This document shows positions 6,685 through 15,432 of a DNA stretch of 48,259 nt, in pieces; position 1 is the stretch's first letter; each line of letters opens with the position of its first letter. The notes below the pieces were generated by a model. The model worked only from the letters and a program-made list of their open reading frames with translations. It was not told the origin of the DNA and did no database searches. Source of the DNA: Thermoflexales bacterium (GTDB taxonomy: Bacteria > Chloroflexota > Anaerolineae > J036 > Brachytrichaceae); contig JAIBCK010000014.1 in NCBI GenBank assembly GCA_019694215.1, forward strand, positions 1-48,259. The letters run 5' to 3'. Made by a program: the position numbers and the translations under genes.

Positions 6685-8556
6685 ATGACAATCCGCCTGA
6701 CAACCGCCCAAGCGCTTGTGCGCTATCTGCTCAGCCAGTCCACCGAACGGGATGGGGTCACCCAGCCTTTCTTTGGCGGATGTTTTGGCATCTTTGGCCA
6801 CGGCAACATCGCCGGCGTCGGCCAGGCCCTGCGCCAATACCCGGCCCTGCGCTACTACCAGGCGCGCAACGAGCAGGCCATGGTGCACACCGCCGCTGCC
6901 TATGCCCGCCACAGCCTGCGCCTGCGCACCCTGGCCTGCACCAGCTCGGTCGGCCCCGGCGCGCTCAACATGGTGACCGGCGCGGCCGCCGCGACCGTCA
7001 ACCGTGTGCCCGTGCTGCTCCTGCCCGGCGACATCTTCGCCCGCCGCAACGTCGCGCCCGTCCTGCAACAGCTCGAAAGCGAACACTCGCAGGACATCTC
7101 TGTGAACGATTGCTTCAAGCCGGTCAGCCGCTACTGGGACCGCATCAACCGGCCCGACCAGCTGATCACCGCGCTGCCCGAGGCCATGCGCGTCCTGACC
7201 AGCCCGGCCGACACCGGCGCCGTGACCCTGTGCCTGCCCGAGGACGTGCAGACCGAGGCCTGGGACTTCCCCGCGGCGCTCTTTGCCCCGCGCGTGTGGC
7301 ACATCCCGCGCCCGCGCGCCGACCGCGACGCCCTGCTGCGCGCCGCGACGCTGATCCGCAGCGCACAACGCCCGATGATCGTCGCCGGCGGCGGCGTGCG
7401 CTACAGCGAGGCCACTGGCACCCTGGCGCGCTTCGTCAAGCGCACCGGCATCCCCGTGGGCGAGACCATGGCCGGCAAGGGCAGCCTGCGCTATGACAAC
7501 CCGCTCTGCCTGGGCGCGATTGGCGCGACCGGCACCTTTGCCGCCGATCAGGTCGCCCTCGAGGCCGACCTGGTGATCGGCATTGGCACGCGCTACAGCG
7601 ACTTCACCACCGCCAGCAAGACCCAGTTCCAGAACCCGGAGGTGGCGTTTGTCAACATCAACGTCGCCGAGTTCGATGCCGCCAAGCACAGCGGGCTGAT
7701 GCTGGTCGGCGACGCGCGCGAGACTTTGGATGAGCTCCTGACGTTGCTCGACGGCTGGCGCGCGCCCGAGGCGCACACCCGCGCCGCGCAGGTCCTGCAC
7801 ACGGCCTGGGAGGCCGAGGTGGACGGGCTGTATGGCCGCCGCAACGCGCCGCTGCCCAGCCAGAGCGAGCTGCTGGGCGTCCTCAACGAGCAGGGCGACC
7901 GCGAGGCCGTCGTCCTCAACGCCGCCGGCTCCATGCCCGGCGACCTGCACAAACTCTGGCGCGCCCGCCATCCCACCCAGTATCACGTCGAGTATGGCTT
8001 CAGCACCATGGGTTACGAGGTCGCCGGCGGGCTGGGCGTCAAGATGGCCGATCCCGGTCGCGAGGTCTATACGTTGGTCGGGGACGGCTCATATCTCATG
8101 CTGGCGACCGAGATCGCCACGGCCGTGCAGGAGGGCTATAAGCTCACCATCATCCTGATGGACAACCGCGGCTACAACAGCATCGGCAGCCTCAGCCGCT
8201 CGCTCGGGCAGAAGGGGTTTGGCACGCGCTACACGCGCCCGGTCGGGGAGGCCCCCGGCCGCATCGCCGAGGATGGCGAGCAGGCCGATGACCTTCCAGT
8301 CGATCTTGCGGCCAACGCCCGCAGCCTGGGCGCCACCGTGTTCGAGTGCGATGGCACCGACGCCTTCGCAGCCGCGCTGCAGCAGGCCCGCGCCGAGACC
8401 AACACGGTCGTCATCTACGTCCGCAACGATCGCCATGTCGGCGTGCCCGGCCACAGCTGGTGGGATGTCCCCCCCGCCGAGGTGAGCGAGAGCGTTGACG
8501 TGCAGGCCGCGCGCGCGGCCTGGGAGCGCATGCGCGCCAAAGAGCGCTACTACTGA
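6685..8556 (+). CDS. iolD: 3D-(3,5/4)-trihydroxycyclohexane-1,2-dione hydrolase
   Basis: 623 residues, a ThDP-dependent enzyme that opens the ring of the inositol-derived dione to 5-deoxy-glucuronate, the substrate of IolB. The ThDP-activating Glu lies in YYQARNEQAMVHTA, and the diphosphate/Mg2+ motif is GDGSYLMLATEI followed by MDNRGYNS. FGGCFGIFGHGNIAG near the N-terminus is typical of IolD. There is no Shine-Dalgarno sequence before ATG 6685, and the nearest upstream sequence is the right inverted repeat, so the element may have altered its leader. iolG follows after 18 nt. Confidence 0.94.
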   Translation: MTIRLTTAQALVRYLLSQSTERDGVTQPFFGGCFGIFGHGNIAGVGQALRQYPALRYYQARNEQAMVHTAAAYARHSLRLRTLACTSSVGPGALNMVTGAAAATVNRVPVLLLPGDIFARRNVAPVLQQLESEHSQDISVNDCFKPVSRYWDRINRPDQLITALPEAMRVLTSPADTGAVTLCLPEDVQTEAWDFPAALFAPRVWHIPRPRADRDALLRAATLIRSAQRPMIVAGGGVRYSEATGTLARFVKRTGIPVGETMAGKGSLRYDNPLCLGAIGATGTFAADQVALEADLVIGIGTRYSDFTTASKTQFQNPEVAFVNINVAEFDAAKHSGLMLVGDARETLDELLTLLDGWRAPEAHTRAAQVLHTAWEAEVDGLYGRRNAPLPSQSELLGVLNEQGDREAVVLNAAGSMPGDLHKLWRARHPTQYHVEYGFSTMGYEVAGGLGVKMADPGREVYTLVGDGSYLMLATEIATAVQEGYKLTIILMDNRGYNSIGSLSRSLGQKGFGTRYTRPVGEAPGRIAEDGEQADDLPVDLAANARSLGATVFECDGTDAFAAALQQARAETNTVVIYVRNDRHVGVPGHSWWDVPPAEVSESVDVQAARAAWERMRAKERYY

Positions 8557-8574
8557 TTTCGTTGGAGGTCACAC

Positions 8575-9582
8575 ATGAAGCAGGAATACCGGGTCGCCTT
8601 TCTCGGGGCGGGGCGCATGGGCCTCACCCATCTGCGCAATCTGGCCGGGGTGAAGGGCGTGCGCGTCGTCGTCGTTGCCGATACCGTGGAGGAGAATGCG
8701 CGGCGGGGCGCGCAGGTCGCCGGAGCCGAGCGGGCCAGCGACGACATCCTGGGCGCGATCAAGGCCCCGGACGTCGACGCTGTCATGATCGCGACGCCCA
8801 CGCCCACGCACGCCGAGCTGCTCGAGGCCGCGGTGCTGGCCGGCAAGCCCACCTGGTGCGAGAAGCCCATCACGCAGGACCTGGCCGGCACCCGCCGCGT
8901 CGTGGACCTGATCGCAGCGCGCGGGGTGCCCGTGCAGATTGGCTTCATGCGCCGCTTTGACCCCGGCTATGCCGAGGCGCGCCGCCGCATCGACGCGGGC
9001 GATATCGGCGTGCTGGAGCGCTTCTCGGCGTCCAGCTGCGACACGGCCCCACCGCCCATCGGCTACATTGCGACCAGCGGCGGCATCTTCGTCGACATGT
9101 CCGTGCATGATTTCGACCTGGCCCGCTTCCTGTGCGGTGAAGTGGATGAAGTCTTTGCGTGGGGTGATTCGCGCATCGACCCCGCCTTTGCCGAGGTCGG
9201 CGATGTTGACATTGCGGTCGCCACGCTGCGCTTCCGCAACGGCGTGCTGGGCACGCTGCAGGCCTCGCGTCGGGCGGTGTGGGGCTATGACATCCGCACC
9301 GAGGTGGCCGGCTCGACCGGCAAGCTGGTGATCGATGCGCCGCAGAAGACGCCTGTGCGCCAGTATGGCCCGCTCAGCAGCACGGTCGATCACTTCGCCA
9401 GCTTCCCGGACCGCTTCGAGGCGGCCTATCGCCTGGAGATGGAGGCCTTCTTCGATGCGCTGCGCAATGGCCGCGCGCCGACGCCCTCGGCTGCCGACGC
9501 GCTGGAGAGCCTGCGCGTGGCCCTGGCCGCGACCCGCAGCCTGCACGAGCGCCGCGCCGTCAAGCTGAGCGAGATTGTGTAG
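8575..9582 (+). CDS. iolG: Inositol 2-dehydrogenase (Gfo/Idh/MocA family)
   Basis: 335 residues. An NAD-dependent dehydrogenase that oxidises myo-inositol to scyllo-inosose, the first step of the pathway. The Rossmann motif is FLGAGRMGLTHL; CEKPITQDL carries the conserved Lys, and DMSVHDFDLARF carries the catalytic Asp/His pair. GGAGG precedes the start. It completes the iolB-iolD-iolG set here. Gfo/Idh/MocA enzymes are hard to assign by sequence; the operon supports inositol as substrate. Confidence 0.88.
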   Translation: MKQEYRVAFLGAGRMGLTHLRNLAGVKGVRVVVVADTVEENARRGAQVAGAERASDDILGAIKAPDVDAVMIATPTPTHAELLEAAVLAGKPTWCEKPITQDLAGTRRVVDLIAARGVPVQIGFMRRFDPGYAEARRRIDAGDIGVLERFSASSCDTAPPPIGYIATSGGIFVDMSVHDFDLARFLCGEVDEVFAWGDSRIDPAFAEVGDVDIAVATLRFRNGVLGTLQASRRAVWGYDIRTEVAGSTGKLVIDAPQKTPVRQYGPLSSTVDHFASFPDRFEAAYRLEMEAFFDALRNGRAPTPSAADALESLRVALAATRSLHERRAVKLSEIV

Positions 9583-9586
9583 GAGC

Positions 9587-9632
9587 GCCGTCTGAGGGCG
9601 GAACGCCCTCGGACCTCCGACCGCGGACGGCG
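9587..9632. repeat. Nested palindrome between iolG and feoB
   Basis: In the 58-nt gap between the convergent iolG and feoB genes. A 7-bp outer stem (CGCCGTC at 9587-9593 with GACGGCG at 9626-9632) encloses a perfect hairpin GAGGGCG-GAA-CGCCCTC at 9594-9610. There is no T-run on either side, so it is not a canonical terminator. It may act in both transcripts or be a copy of a dispersed palindromic repeat. Confidence 0.5.
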
Positions 9633-9640
9633 GCCCGCCC

Positions 9641-11632
9641 TCATCCCCCCAGCGCCACGCTGGCCCAATACACGCCAAATGCGGCCAGCCAGCCGACGAT
9701 GAAGCTGTAGGCCAGGAAACCCAGCGACGCCTTGCGGCCGAGCTCGCGCGCCATCACGCTGGCCACGGCCAGGCAGGAGTTGTAGAGCAGCATCAGGACC
9801 ATGAACGACAGCGCCGTCGCCGGCGTCATGCTCTTCGAAATCGTCTCGCGCAGCGCGCTCCCGCCGATGTCGTCGCTTGTTTGCAGTGTGTCGATGCCCA
9901 ACGTAAACAGTGATTTTGCGCTGTTCACGAATGCCTGCACCAGGCCCTCCGCCTGCTCGGCGGCGGCCGGCCCCAGCTCGATCGGCTCCGCCGTGCTCGT
10001 GTCCTCCGCCGAATACACCGTCGCCATGAAGCTCAGCGCCGTCTCGCGGGCGAGAAAGGCCGGGATGAGCGACGTCGTCACGCGCCAGTCACGAATCCCG
10101 ATTGGCTCGAACACCGGCGTGATCGCCTTGCCAACCGCGCCCAGCACGCTGTTCTCGGGCGTCGCGCCAAACGGCACGTGGGCCAGACTCCATACGATGA
10201 CTGAGACCGCGAAGATGACGGTGCCCGCGCGGCGCAGAAACTCGCGCACATGGCTCCACACGATCACCAGCACGGTGCGCAGCCGCGGCAGGCGATAGGG
10301 CGGCAGCTCAATCAGCATCGAGGTCGCCTCATTGCGATACACCGAGCGCTTGAGCAGCAGCGAGGTCAGCGCGGCGATCACCACGCCGCCGAGATACAGG
10401 CCAATGATCACCAGCGCCGGGTTGGGGAAGAACAGCGCCGCAAAGAAGGCGTAGATGACGAGCCGGGCGGGGCAGGAGATGAAGGGGATCATCATCGTCA
10501 CCAGCACCCGGTCGCGCCGGCTCTCCATCGTCCGCGTCGCCATGATGGCTGGCACATTGCAGCCCATCCCGAGCATCAGCGGGATCACCGCCTTGCCGTT
10601 CAGCCCAAAGCGCCGCATGAAACGGTCCAGCACAAAGGGCAGCCGCGCCATGTAGCCCGACATGCCCATCATCGTCAGCAGGAAGAACATCACCGCGATA
10701 AGCGGCATGAAGGTCAAGGTGAACCCGACCCCGCCGATGATGGCTTCGCCCACAAACGCGGCCAGGATGGGCGGCGCGTTGAGCGCAAGCAAGCCCTGCT
10801 CGGCCAACGGTCCAAGGAAACCATTCATGAAACCGTCCAGCCAATCCATGAACGGCGCCGACATGTCAAAGGCGATTTTGAAGAACAGATACATGATCGC
10901 CAGGTAGGCGCCCACGCCGAGAATCGGGTGCAGGAACAGTGCGTCCAGGCGCGCGGTCAGCCCGCGCCGGCTTGGCCCGTGTTGCCGGGTCACCGCTTGC
11001 GCCAGGCGCTCAGCGGCTTCGGCGCGAGTTGCCTGCAGGGCGGGCCCGGCCGCGAGGATGCGCGGCGGCGTCCCGGCGCGCGCCGCGGCGAGCAGCAGGG
11101 GGAGCAGCGCCTTCGTCCCCTGGCCGGTGCGGCCCACGGTTGGCGTGGCCGCGATCCCGGTCAGCGTCTGAAAGCGCGCGCAGTCAACCGACATCCCGCC
11201 GCGCGCGGCCTCGTCGGCCATGTTGAGCGCGGCCACCATCGGAATGCCCAACGCACTCAATTCAACCGTCAGCCCGAGATCGCGCTCCAGATTGGGCGTC
11301 TCGATGACGTTCAGCAGCACGTCCGGCCGTTGTGTGGTCAGAAAGGTGCTGGCGATCTGCTCATCCTCGGACACCGGTTCGAGCGTGTAGACGCCGGGCA
11401 GGTCGACGATCTCGACGACGGTGTCCTCGAAGAGGGTCTGCCCCTGCTTCTTCTCGACCGTCACACCCGGCCAGTTACCAACGGTGAAATTTGCCCCGAC
11501 CAGGTGGTTGAGGAGGGTGGTCTTGCCTGTATTCGGATTCCCGGCGATGGCGACCCGCACGCGCGCGCGGCCGGCCGCCTTGCGGGCGTCGACGACGACG
11601 TCGGCGTCCGTGTGGCACTCGGCGACCGTCAT
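9641..11632 (-). CDS. feoB: Ferrous iron transporter FeoB
   Basis: 663 residues. FeoB is the membrane Fe2+ transporter with an N-terminal GTPase. G1 is GNPNTGKTT, G2 lies in NWPGVTVEKKQG, G3 is DLPGVYTL and G4 is NMADEA. Two Gate domains follow with the conserved cysteines in GMGCNVPAIMATRT and PFISCPARLVIY. It lacks some of the C-terminal cytoplasmic extension of the E. coli protein (773 residues). The start overlaps the feoA stop (ATGA), so the two are translationally coupled. Iron-responsive control is likely, and a DtxR-type regulator is encoded at 33222, though no iron box is evident before feoA. Confidence 0.96.
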   Translation of the reverse strand: MTVAECHTDADVVVDARKAAGRARVRVAIAGNPNTGKTTLLNHLVGANFTVGNWPGVTVEKKQGQTLFEDTVVEIVDLPGVYTLEPVSEDEQIASTFLTTQRPDVLLNVIETPNLERDLGLTVELSALGIPMVAALNMADEAARGGMSVDCARFQTLTGIAATPTVGRTGQGTKALLPLLLAAARAGTPPRILAAGPALQATRAEAAERLAQAVTRQHGPSRRGLTARLDALFLHPILGVGAYLAIMYLFFKIAFDMSAPFMDWLDGFMNGFLGPLAEQGLLALNAPPILAAFVGEAIIGGVGFTLTFMPLIAVMFFLLTMMGMSGYMARLPFVLDRFMRRFGLNGKAVIPLMLGMGCNVPAIMATRTMESRRDRVLVTMMIPFISCPARLVIYAFFAALFFPNPALVIIGLYLGGVVIAALTSLLLKRSVYRNEATSMLIELPPYRLPRLRTVLVIVWSHVREFLRRAGTVIFAVSVIVWSLAHVPFGATPENSVLGAVGKAITPVFEPIGIRDWRVTTSLIPAFLARETALSFMATVYSAEDTSTAEPIELGPAAAEQAEGLVQAFVNSAKSLFTLGIDTLQTSDDIGGSALRETISKSMTPATALSFMVLMLLYNSCLAVASVMARELGRKASLGFLAYSFIVGWLAAFGVYWASVALGG

Positions 11633-11856
11633 GAAGCCGGCACCTGAACCTGAACTTTCTCGGCCAGGTCGCGGGTCAGCGCAACGCGGCTCTGCCCAAC
11701 CCGGGCCAGGATCAAGCGGCCACTGTGTCGAAGCACTTCGATCGAGCGACCCTCACGCAGGCCAATCGCGCGGGCCTTGACAAGCAGTGCATCCGCGCCA
11801 TGCACCAGCGCGATCACGGAAACGATGCCCGGAGGCAGGAGATCCAATGTCATCAC
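11629..11856 (-). CDS. feoA: Ferrous iron transport protein FeoA
   Basis: 75 residues, a small SH3-like cytoplasmic partner of FeoB. ARAIGLREGRSIEVLRHSG and RVALTRDLAEKVQV match FeoA strands. Three in-frame starts exist (ATG 11880, GTG 11856, ATG 11853). None has a ribosome-binding site, but TAAACT at 11864-11869 lies 7 nt before GTG 11856, which fits the leaderless pattern of this genome and gives the usual MTLDLLPPG N-terminus. It overlaps feoB by 4 nt. Confidence 0.88.
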   Translation of the reverse strand: MMTLDLLPPGIVSVIALVHGADALLVKARAIGLREGRSIEVLRHSGRLILARVGQSRVALTRDLAEKVQVQVPAS

Positions 11857-11863
11857 GCGGTCG

Positions 11864-11869
11864 AGTTTA
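11864..11869 (-). promoter_or_regulatory. Putative leaderless -10 of feoA
   Basis: TAAACT on the minus strand, 7 nt before GTG 11856. No Shine-Dalgarno sequence precedes the start. The hexamer lies inside the longer possible reading frame, so it also argues for the shorter protein. Confidence 0.4.
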
Positions 11870-11982
11870 CGGATGCGCATCGCCCCGACAAGCCCCCCGC
11901 GTTACGCCGGCGACGTGACAGGCCTGCGAACCGAAGTTTCACGCGCTGATGCGCGCCGGTTAACGTGGTTATCGCGGTGTGG

Positions 11983-11988
11983 CACAAT
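11983..11988 (+). promoter_or_regulatory. Putative leaderless -10 of the mevalonate decarboxylase gene
   Basis: CACAAT, 7 nt before ATG 11996, with TTAACG at 11960-11965 at a 17-nt spacing. It is a weaker match than the other -10 elements here. No ribosome-binding site is visible. Confidence 0.4.
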
Positions 11989-11995
11989 CCCGCGC

Positions 11996-12958
11996 ATGAC
12001 CTCACGCTTCGCCACCGCGCGTGCCTGCTCGAACATTGCCCTGATCAAATACTGGGGCAACCGCGACAACGCCCTGCGCCTGCCGGCCAATCCGTCGATC
12101 TCTTTCAACCTGGCCACGCTCTACACCGAGACCACGGTCAGCATCGAAGGCGGCGAGCGTGACGGCGTCGAGCTCGATGGCGCCCCCGCCACGGGCGATG
12201 CGGCGCGCCGCGTGACGGAACATCTCGACCTGCTGTGGGGGGCGAACAGGCCGCACGCCAGGGTGCGCTCGCACAACAACTTTCCGATGGGAGCAGGCAT
12301 CGCATCGAGCGCCGCCGCCTTCGCCGCCCTCACGGTCGCCGCCTGCGCGGCGATGGGACACCAACATGCGGAGGCCGCGCTCTCCGCGCTGGCCCGTCGT
12401 GGCAGCGGCAGCGCCAGCCGCAGCGTGCCCGGGGGCTACGTCGCCTGGCGCGACGAGTCGGCCTATTCGATCGCGTCCGCCGAGCACTGGCCGCTCGTCG
12501 ACGTCATCGGCGTGGTCTCCGCCGGCCACAAGAAGGTCGGCTCGACCGAGGGCCACGCGCTCGCCCCGACCTCTCCGCTGCAGGCTGCCCGCGTCGCCGA
12601 CGCCGCCCGCCGTTTCGAGGCCTGCCAGCGCGCCGTCGCGCAGCGCGATTTCGCCCACCTGGCCGATCTGATCGAGGAGGACGCCCTCATGATGCACGGG
12701 GTGATGATGACGTCAACGCCGTCACTGATGTACTTCCTGCCCGGCACGATGGCCATCCTGCATGAGATCCGTGCGTTGCGCGAACGGGGTGTCGAAGTCG
12801 CTTTCACGATCGATGCCGGCCCGAACGTGCATTGCATCTGCGCGCCCGCGGCGGTGCCGGCGGTCGAAGCCGCGCTGCGTGGCCTCGATGGCGTGCGCGA
12901 CGTGCTGACCTCGGGCATCGGCGGCCCCGCTCAGGTCATCGCGCAAGCGGCAGGCTGA
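11996..12958 (+). CDS. mvaD: Mevalonate-pathway decarboxylase (diphospho- or phosphomevalonate)
   Basis: 320 residues, GHMP-kinase superfamily. It converts mevalonate diphosphate (or, in some Chloroflexota, mevalonate phosphate) to an isopentenyl product with ATP and CO2 release. The family signature IALIKYWGNRDNALRLPANP is at the N-terminus; the phosphate-binding loop GAGIASSAAAFAA, GSGSASRSVPGGYV and TIDAGPNVH follow. The start at 11996 is leaderless-like. No other mevalonate gene is nearby. Roseiflexus is known to use a phosphomevalonate decarboxylase with isopentenyl phosphate kinase, so the exact substrate is open. Its 3' end overlaps the convergent kinase gene by 23 nt. Confidence 0.9.
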   Translation: MTSRFATARACSNIALIKYWGNRDNALRLPANPSISFNLATLYTETTVSIEGGERDGVELDGAPATGDAARRVTEHLDLLWGANRPHARVRSHNNFPMGAGIASSAAAFAALTVAACAAMGHQHAEAALSALARRGSGSASRSVPGGYVAWRDESAYSIASAEHWPLVDVIGVVSAGHKKVGSTEGHALAPTSPLQAARVADAARRFEACQRAVAQRDFAHLADLIEEDALMMHGVMMTSTPSLMYFLPGTMAILHEIRALRERGVEVAFTIDAGPNVHCICAPAAVPAVEAALRGLDGVRDVLTSGIGGPAQVIAQAAG

Positions 12959-14057
12959 TTGTCATCGTTGTGCCCTGGCCGGGCGCGCTGCTCGCGCTGA
13001 TCCGCCCGCCATGCGCATCGACCAGCCCCTTGGCAATGGCCAGCCCCAGGCCGCTGCCACGCGACGTGTCGTCCTTGTAGAAGCGGTCAAAGATGCGCGC
13101 CAGGCGGTCGGGCGCAATCCCCGGGCCGGTGTCCATCACCGTGAGCTGCGCCTCGCCGTCGCCGCCCCGCGACGCGTGCAGCGTGATCGAGCCACCCTGC
13201 GGGGTGTAGCGCAGTGCGTTGGCGACGAGGTTGTCCAGCACCTGCCGGATCCGCACGCCATCCACGTCCAACGGTTGAATGTCAACTTGAGCCGAGGCGC
13301 TCAGCGTGATGCCCGCCTGTGCGGCCTGCCCGGCAAAGGCGGCCACGCAATCGGAGAGCAGCTCGCCCGCCTCGACGCTCTGACGCTCCAACTGCAGGGC
13401 GCCGGCCTCGCTCAGCGACAGGGTGCGCAGGTCCTCGATCAGGCGCGCCATCACCCGGGTCTGCTCCAGCGCGGTCTCGAGGTGCGCGTCATCGCGGGCA
13501 TACACACCGTCCAGCTGGCCTTCGAGCTGGCCCTGCAGGATGGTCAGCGGCGTGCGCAGCTCGTGCGTGACGTCGGCCAGAAGCTGCCGACGCTGCTCGG
13601 CGTTGCTCTCCAGCCGCTCAGCCATGGCATTGAAGGCGCGCGCCAGCCGGCGCGACTCGCGGGCGCCGCCCTCGGTGGCGCGGGCGCGATAGTCGCCGCG
13701 CTCGAGCCGCGCCGCCGCCCTTGCGATGTCGCCCATCGGGCGCACCCAACGGCGCGCCTCAACGACCAGCCGGAAGACGCCGAACACCACCAACACGGCC
13801 ACTCCCGCCACAACGAACCGGCTGATCGGCGCGATGATGATCGACCGGCCCATCGCCATCTCGCCGTGTTCGCCGCTCAGCGAGAAGATCGTCAGCCACA
13901 GCGCTGACACGCAGCCGACCGTGACCAGCAACAGCAGCACCACAAAGCCGATGGCTCTTCGGATCATCGTGCGTTGTGCGGCTCGCCCCCACTGCCGCGG
14001 CGGGAAGGGCTCGTTGTCCGGCCACCAGGGCGGGCGCTCGCGGGGTTGCTCAGTCAT
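12936..14057 (-). CDS. Two-component sensor histidine kinase
   Basis: 373 residues. Two transmembrane helices (about residues 30-55 and 75-100) enclose a very short external loop, then a HAMP region, the HisKA motif DVTHELRTPLTI, the N box VLDNLVANALRYTP, G1 MDTGPGIAP and G2 GSGLGLAIAKGLV. All catalytic boxes are intact. I start at ATG 14057, whose ATGACTGA overlaps the regulator stop by 8 nt; an upstream in-frame ATG at 14078 is less likely. The loop is too short for a sizeable ligand-binding domain, so the signal may be sensed in the membrane or through the small membrane protein encoded upstream at 14831. Confidence 0.94.
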   Translation of the reverse strand: MTEQPRERPPWWPDNEPFPPRQWGRAAQRTMIRRAIGFVVLLLLVTVGCVSALWLTIFSLSGEHGEMAMGRSIIIAPISRFVVAGVAVLVVFGVFRLVVEARRWVRPMGDIARAAARLERGDYRARATEGGARESRRLARAFNAMAERLESNAEQRRQLLADVTHELRTPLTILQGQLEGQLDGVYARDDAHLETALEQTRVMARLIEDLRTLSLSEAGALQLERQSVEAGELLSDCVAAFAGQAAQAGITLSASAQVDIQPLDVDGVRIRQVLDNLVANALRYTPQGGSITLHASRGGDGEAQLTVMDTGPGIAPDRLARIFDRFYKDDTSRGSGLGLAIAKGLVDAHGGRISASSAPGQGTTMTISLPLAR

Positions 14058-14742
14058 CGGCAAAACGATAGCCGACACCGTAGACGGTGTGGATGTAGCG
14101 CGGGTGATGGGGATCGGGCTCTAGCTTGCGGCGCAGGTTCTTGACGTGCGCGTCGATGGCCCGCTCATACGACTCGAAGGCCACGCCCTGCACGGCATCC
14201 AGCAATTGCGCGCGGGTGAAGACCCGCCCGGGCTGGCGCGCCAGCGTGGCGAGCAGCTTGAACTCGGTGGCCGTCAGCTCGATCGGTGTGCCATCCCGGC
14301 GCACCCGCAGCCGCGCCACGTCCAGTGTCAGGTCTGCCGCCGTGATGACATCACCCGTCTCCGCGACAGCCTCGCTGCGGCGCAGCACGGCGCGTGCGCG
14401 GGCCACCAGCTCGCGCGGGCTGAAGGGCTTGGTGATGTAGTCGTCGGCGCCCAGCTCCAGCCCGATCAGCCGGTCGCTCTCGTCGCCGCGCGCGGTGAGC
14501 ATGATGATCGGGAGGCGTGACTGGCGGCGCAGCTCGCGCGCGACATCCAGGCCATCCAGACCGGGCAACCCGAGGTCGAGGACGATCAAATCGGGGGCCA
14601 GGGTCTGCGCCAGGCCCAACGCACTGCGGCCATCACCGGCCACGCTCACCTCGAAGCCGGCCCGGCTGAGGTAGTCGCGCGCGATGGCGGCGATCTGCGG
14701 TTCGTCGTCGACGACGAGGATGCGTTTGGCGCGCTCGCTCAC
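14050..14742 (-). CDS. OmpR/PhoB-family response regulator
   Basis: 230 residues. Receiver domain with the acidic pair in VVDDEP, phospho-acceptor Asp in VLDLGLPGLDG and Lys in ITKPFSPREL; winged-helix DNA-binding domain with TEFKLLATLARQPGRVFTRAQLL and a YGVGYRF end. A longer reading frame exists upstream, but GTG 14742 starts the receiver directly and TATCAT lies 7 nt before it, so the gene looks leaderless. It overlaps the kinase gene and lies 88 nt after the small membrane protein gene, so it may be transcribed both with that gene and alone. Confidence 0.95.
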   Translation of the reverse strand: MSERAKRILVVDDEPQIAAIARDYLSRAGFEVSVAGDGRSALGLAQTLAPDLIVLDLGLPGLDGLDVARELRRQSRLPIIMLTARGDESDRLIGLELGADDYITKPFSPRELVARARAVLRRSEAVAETGDVITAADLTLDVARLRVRRDGTPIELTATEFKLLATLARQPGRVFTRAQLLDAVQGVAFESYERAIDAHVKNLRRKLEPDPHHPRYIHTVYGVGYRFADD

Positions 14743-14749
14743 GGGGCGG

Positions 14750-14755
14750 ATGATA
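14750..14755 (-). promoter_or_regulatory. Putative leaderless -10 of the response regulator gene
   Basis: TATCAT (5 of 6 matches to TATAAT) on the minus strand, 7 nt before GTG 14742, in a gap with no ribosome-binding site. It decides the start codon. Confidence 0.55.
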
Positions 14756-14830
14756 AGGCGGATGAATACGGGCGGCGGAGGGTGCATCCCCATCCGCCGC
14801 CCGCAGGTTGTTTGATCGCGCTTGCGCCGG

Positions 14831-15316
14831 CTATGCCGCAGGCGCGTCGCCACCAGTCGGCGGGGCCGCGGGCGCATGCTGCTTGCGATGCCACTCCTCG
14901 ACCCAGGGCGGCACGCCGTGGCCCTTGTCGCCCATCGGCCCGCAACCCCGCATCGGCCCATACCCGCCCATCATGTGGCGGCCAAAGGCCATGCGGGCCA
15001 CGATGCGAATGACAATCGCCAGCACGAACAACCCGATCAGCAGGCCGACCAGGCCGCCGAAGGGGTGGAACCCGCCCATCATCGGGCCAAGGCGCCCAAC
15101 CGGCATGGGCATGCCATACCCGCCACGCCCCGGAACCGCGCGCGGATACGCCGGAACGCCGGGGGCCACAGACGGTTGGCCTTCGGCCACGACCACCTGA
15201 CTTTGCGCCGCGATGGCACCCTGCGCGTAGCCCATGCGGAAGGCCATGCCTCCCGCGGCCGCGACGGCGGCCACCAGCAACACGGCGGCCAACACCCCAA
15301 AAAACAGCTTCTTCAT
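14831..15316 (-). CDS. Small Gly/Met/His-rich membrane protein next to a two-component system
   Basis: 161 residues from ATG 15316 (AGGAGA about 10 nt upstream). Residues 1-25 form a signal-anchor helix, the middle is Gly/Pro-rich, and a second hydrophobic helix (GGLVGLLIGLFVLAIVIRIV) is followed by a Met/Gly/His-rich tail ending in WVEEWHRKQH. I do not recognise a named family, but small proteins with this layout are common beside OmpR-type two-component systems in Gram-positive-like bacteria. The Met, Cys and His content suggests, without proving, metal binding. It probably belongs to one operon with the regulator and kinase and may be their accessory sensor. Confidence 0.75.
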   Translation of the reverse strand: MKKLFFGVLAAVLLVAAVAAAGGMAFRMGYAQGAIAAQSQVVVAEGQPSVAPGVPAYPRAVPGRGGYGMPMPVGRLGPMMGGFHPFGGLVGLLIGLFVLAIVIRIVARMAFGRHMMGGYGPMRGCGPMGDKGHGVPPWVEEWHRKQHAPAAPPTGGDAPAA

Positions 15317-15419
15317 TTCGTTTGTGTTCTCCTCTGACGCGCGATGGCGTCGAATGCAATCATCCTCGGCCGGAAATGCGCGCAAATTGTGAAGACGGCG
15401 CGGAGAACCTGAGGATGCG

Positions 15420-15425
15420 TAGAAT
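15420..15425 (+). promoter_or_regulatory. Leaderless -10 of the lipoate ligase gene
   Basis: TAGAAT, 7 nt before GTG 15433. It lies inside the alternative reading frame that would begin at ATG 15415, so it supports the GTG start. Confidence 0.55.
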
Positions 15426-15432
15426 CGCCCCT

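Noticed and set aside
6139-7986. A 615-residue open frame antisense to iolD and the four-helix-bundle gene
   Set aside because: Its sequence is low-complexity Gly/Ala/Val/His typical of antisense frames, and iolD has all ThDP motifs.
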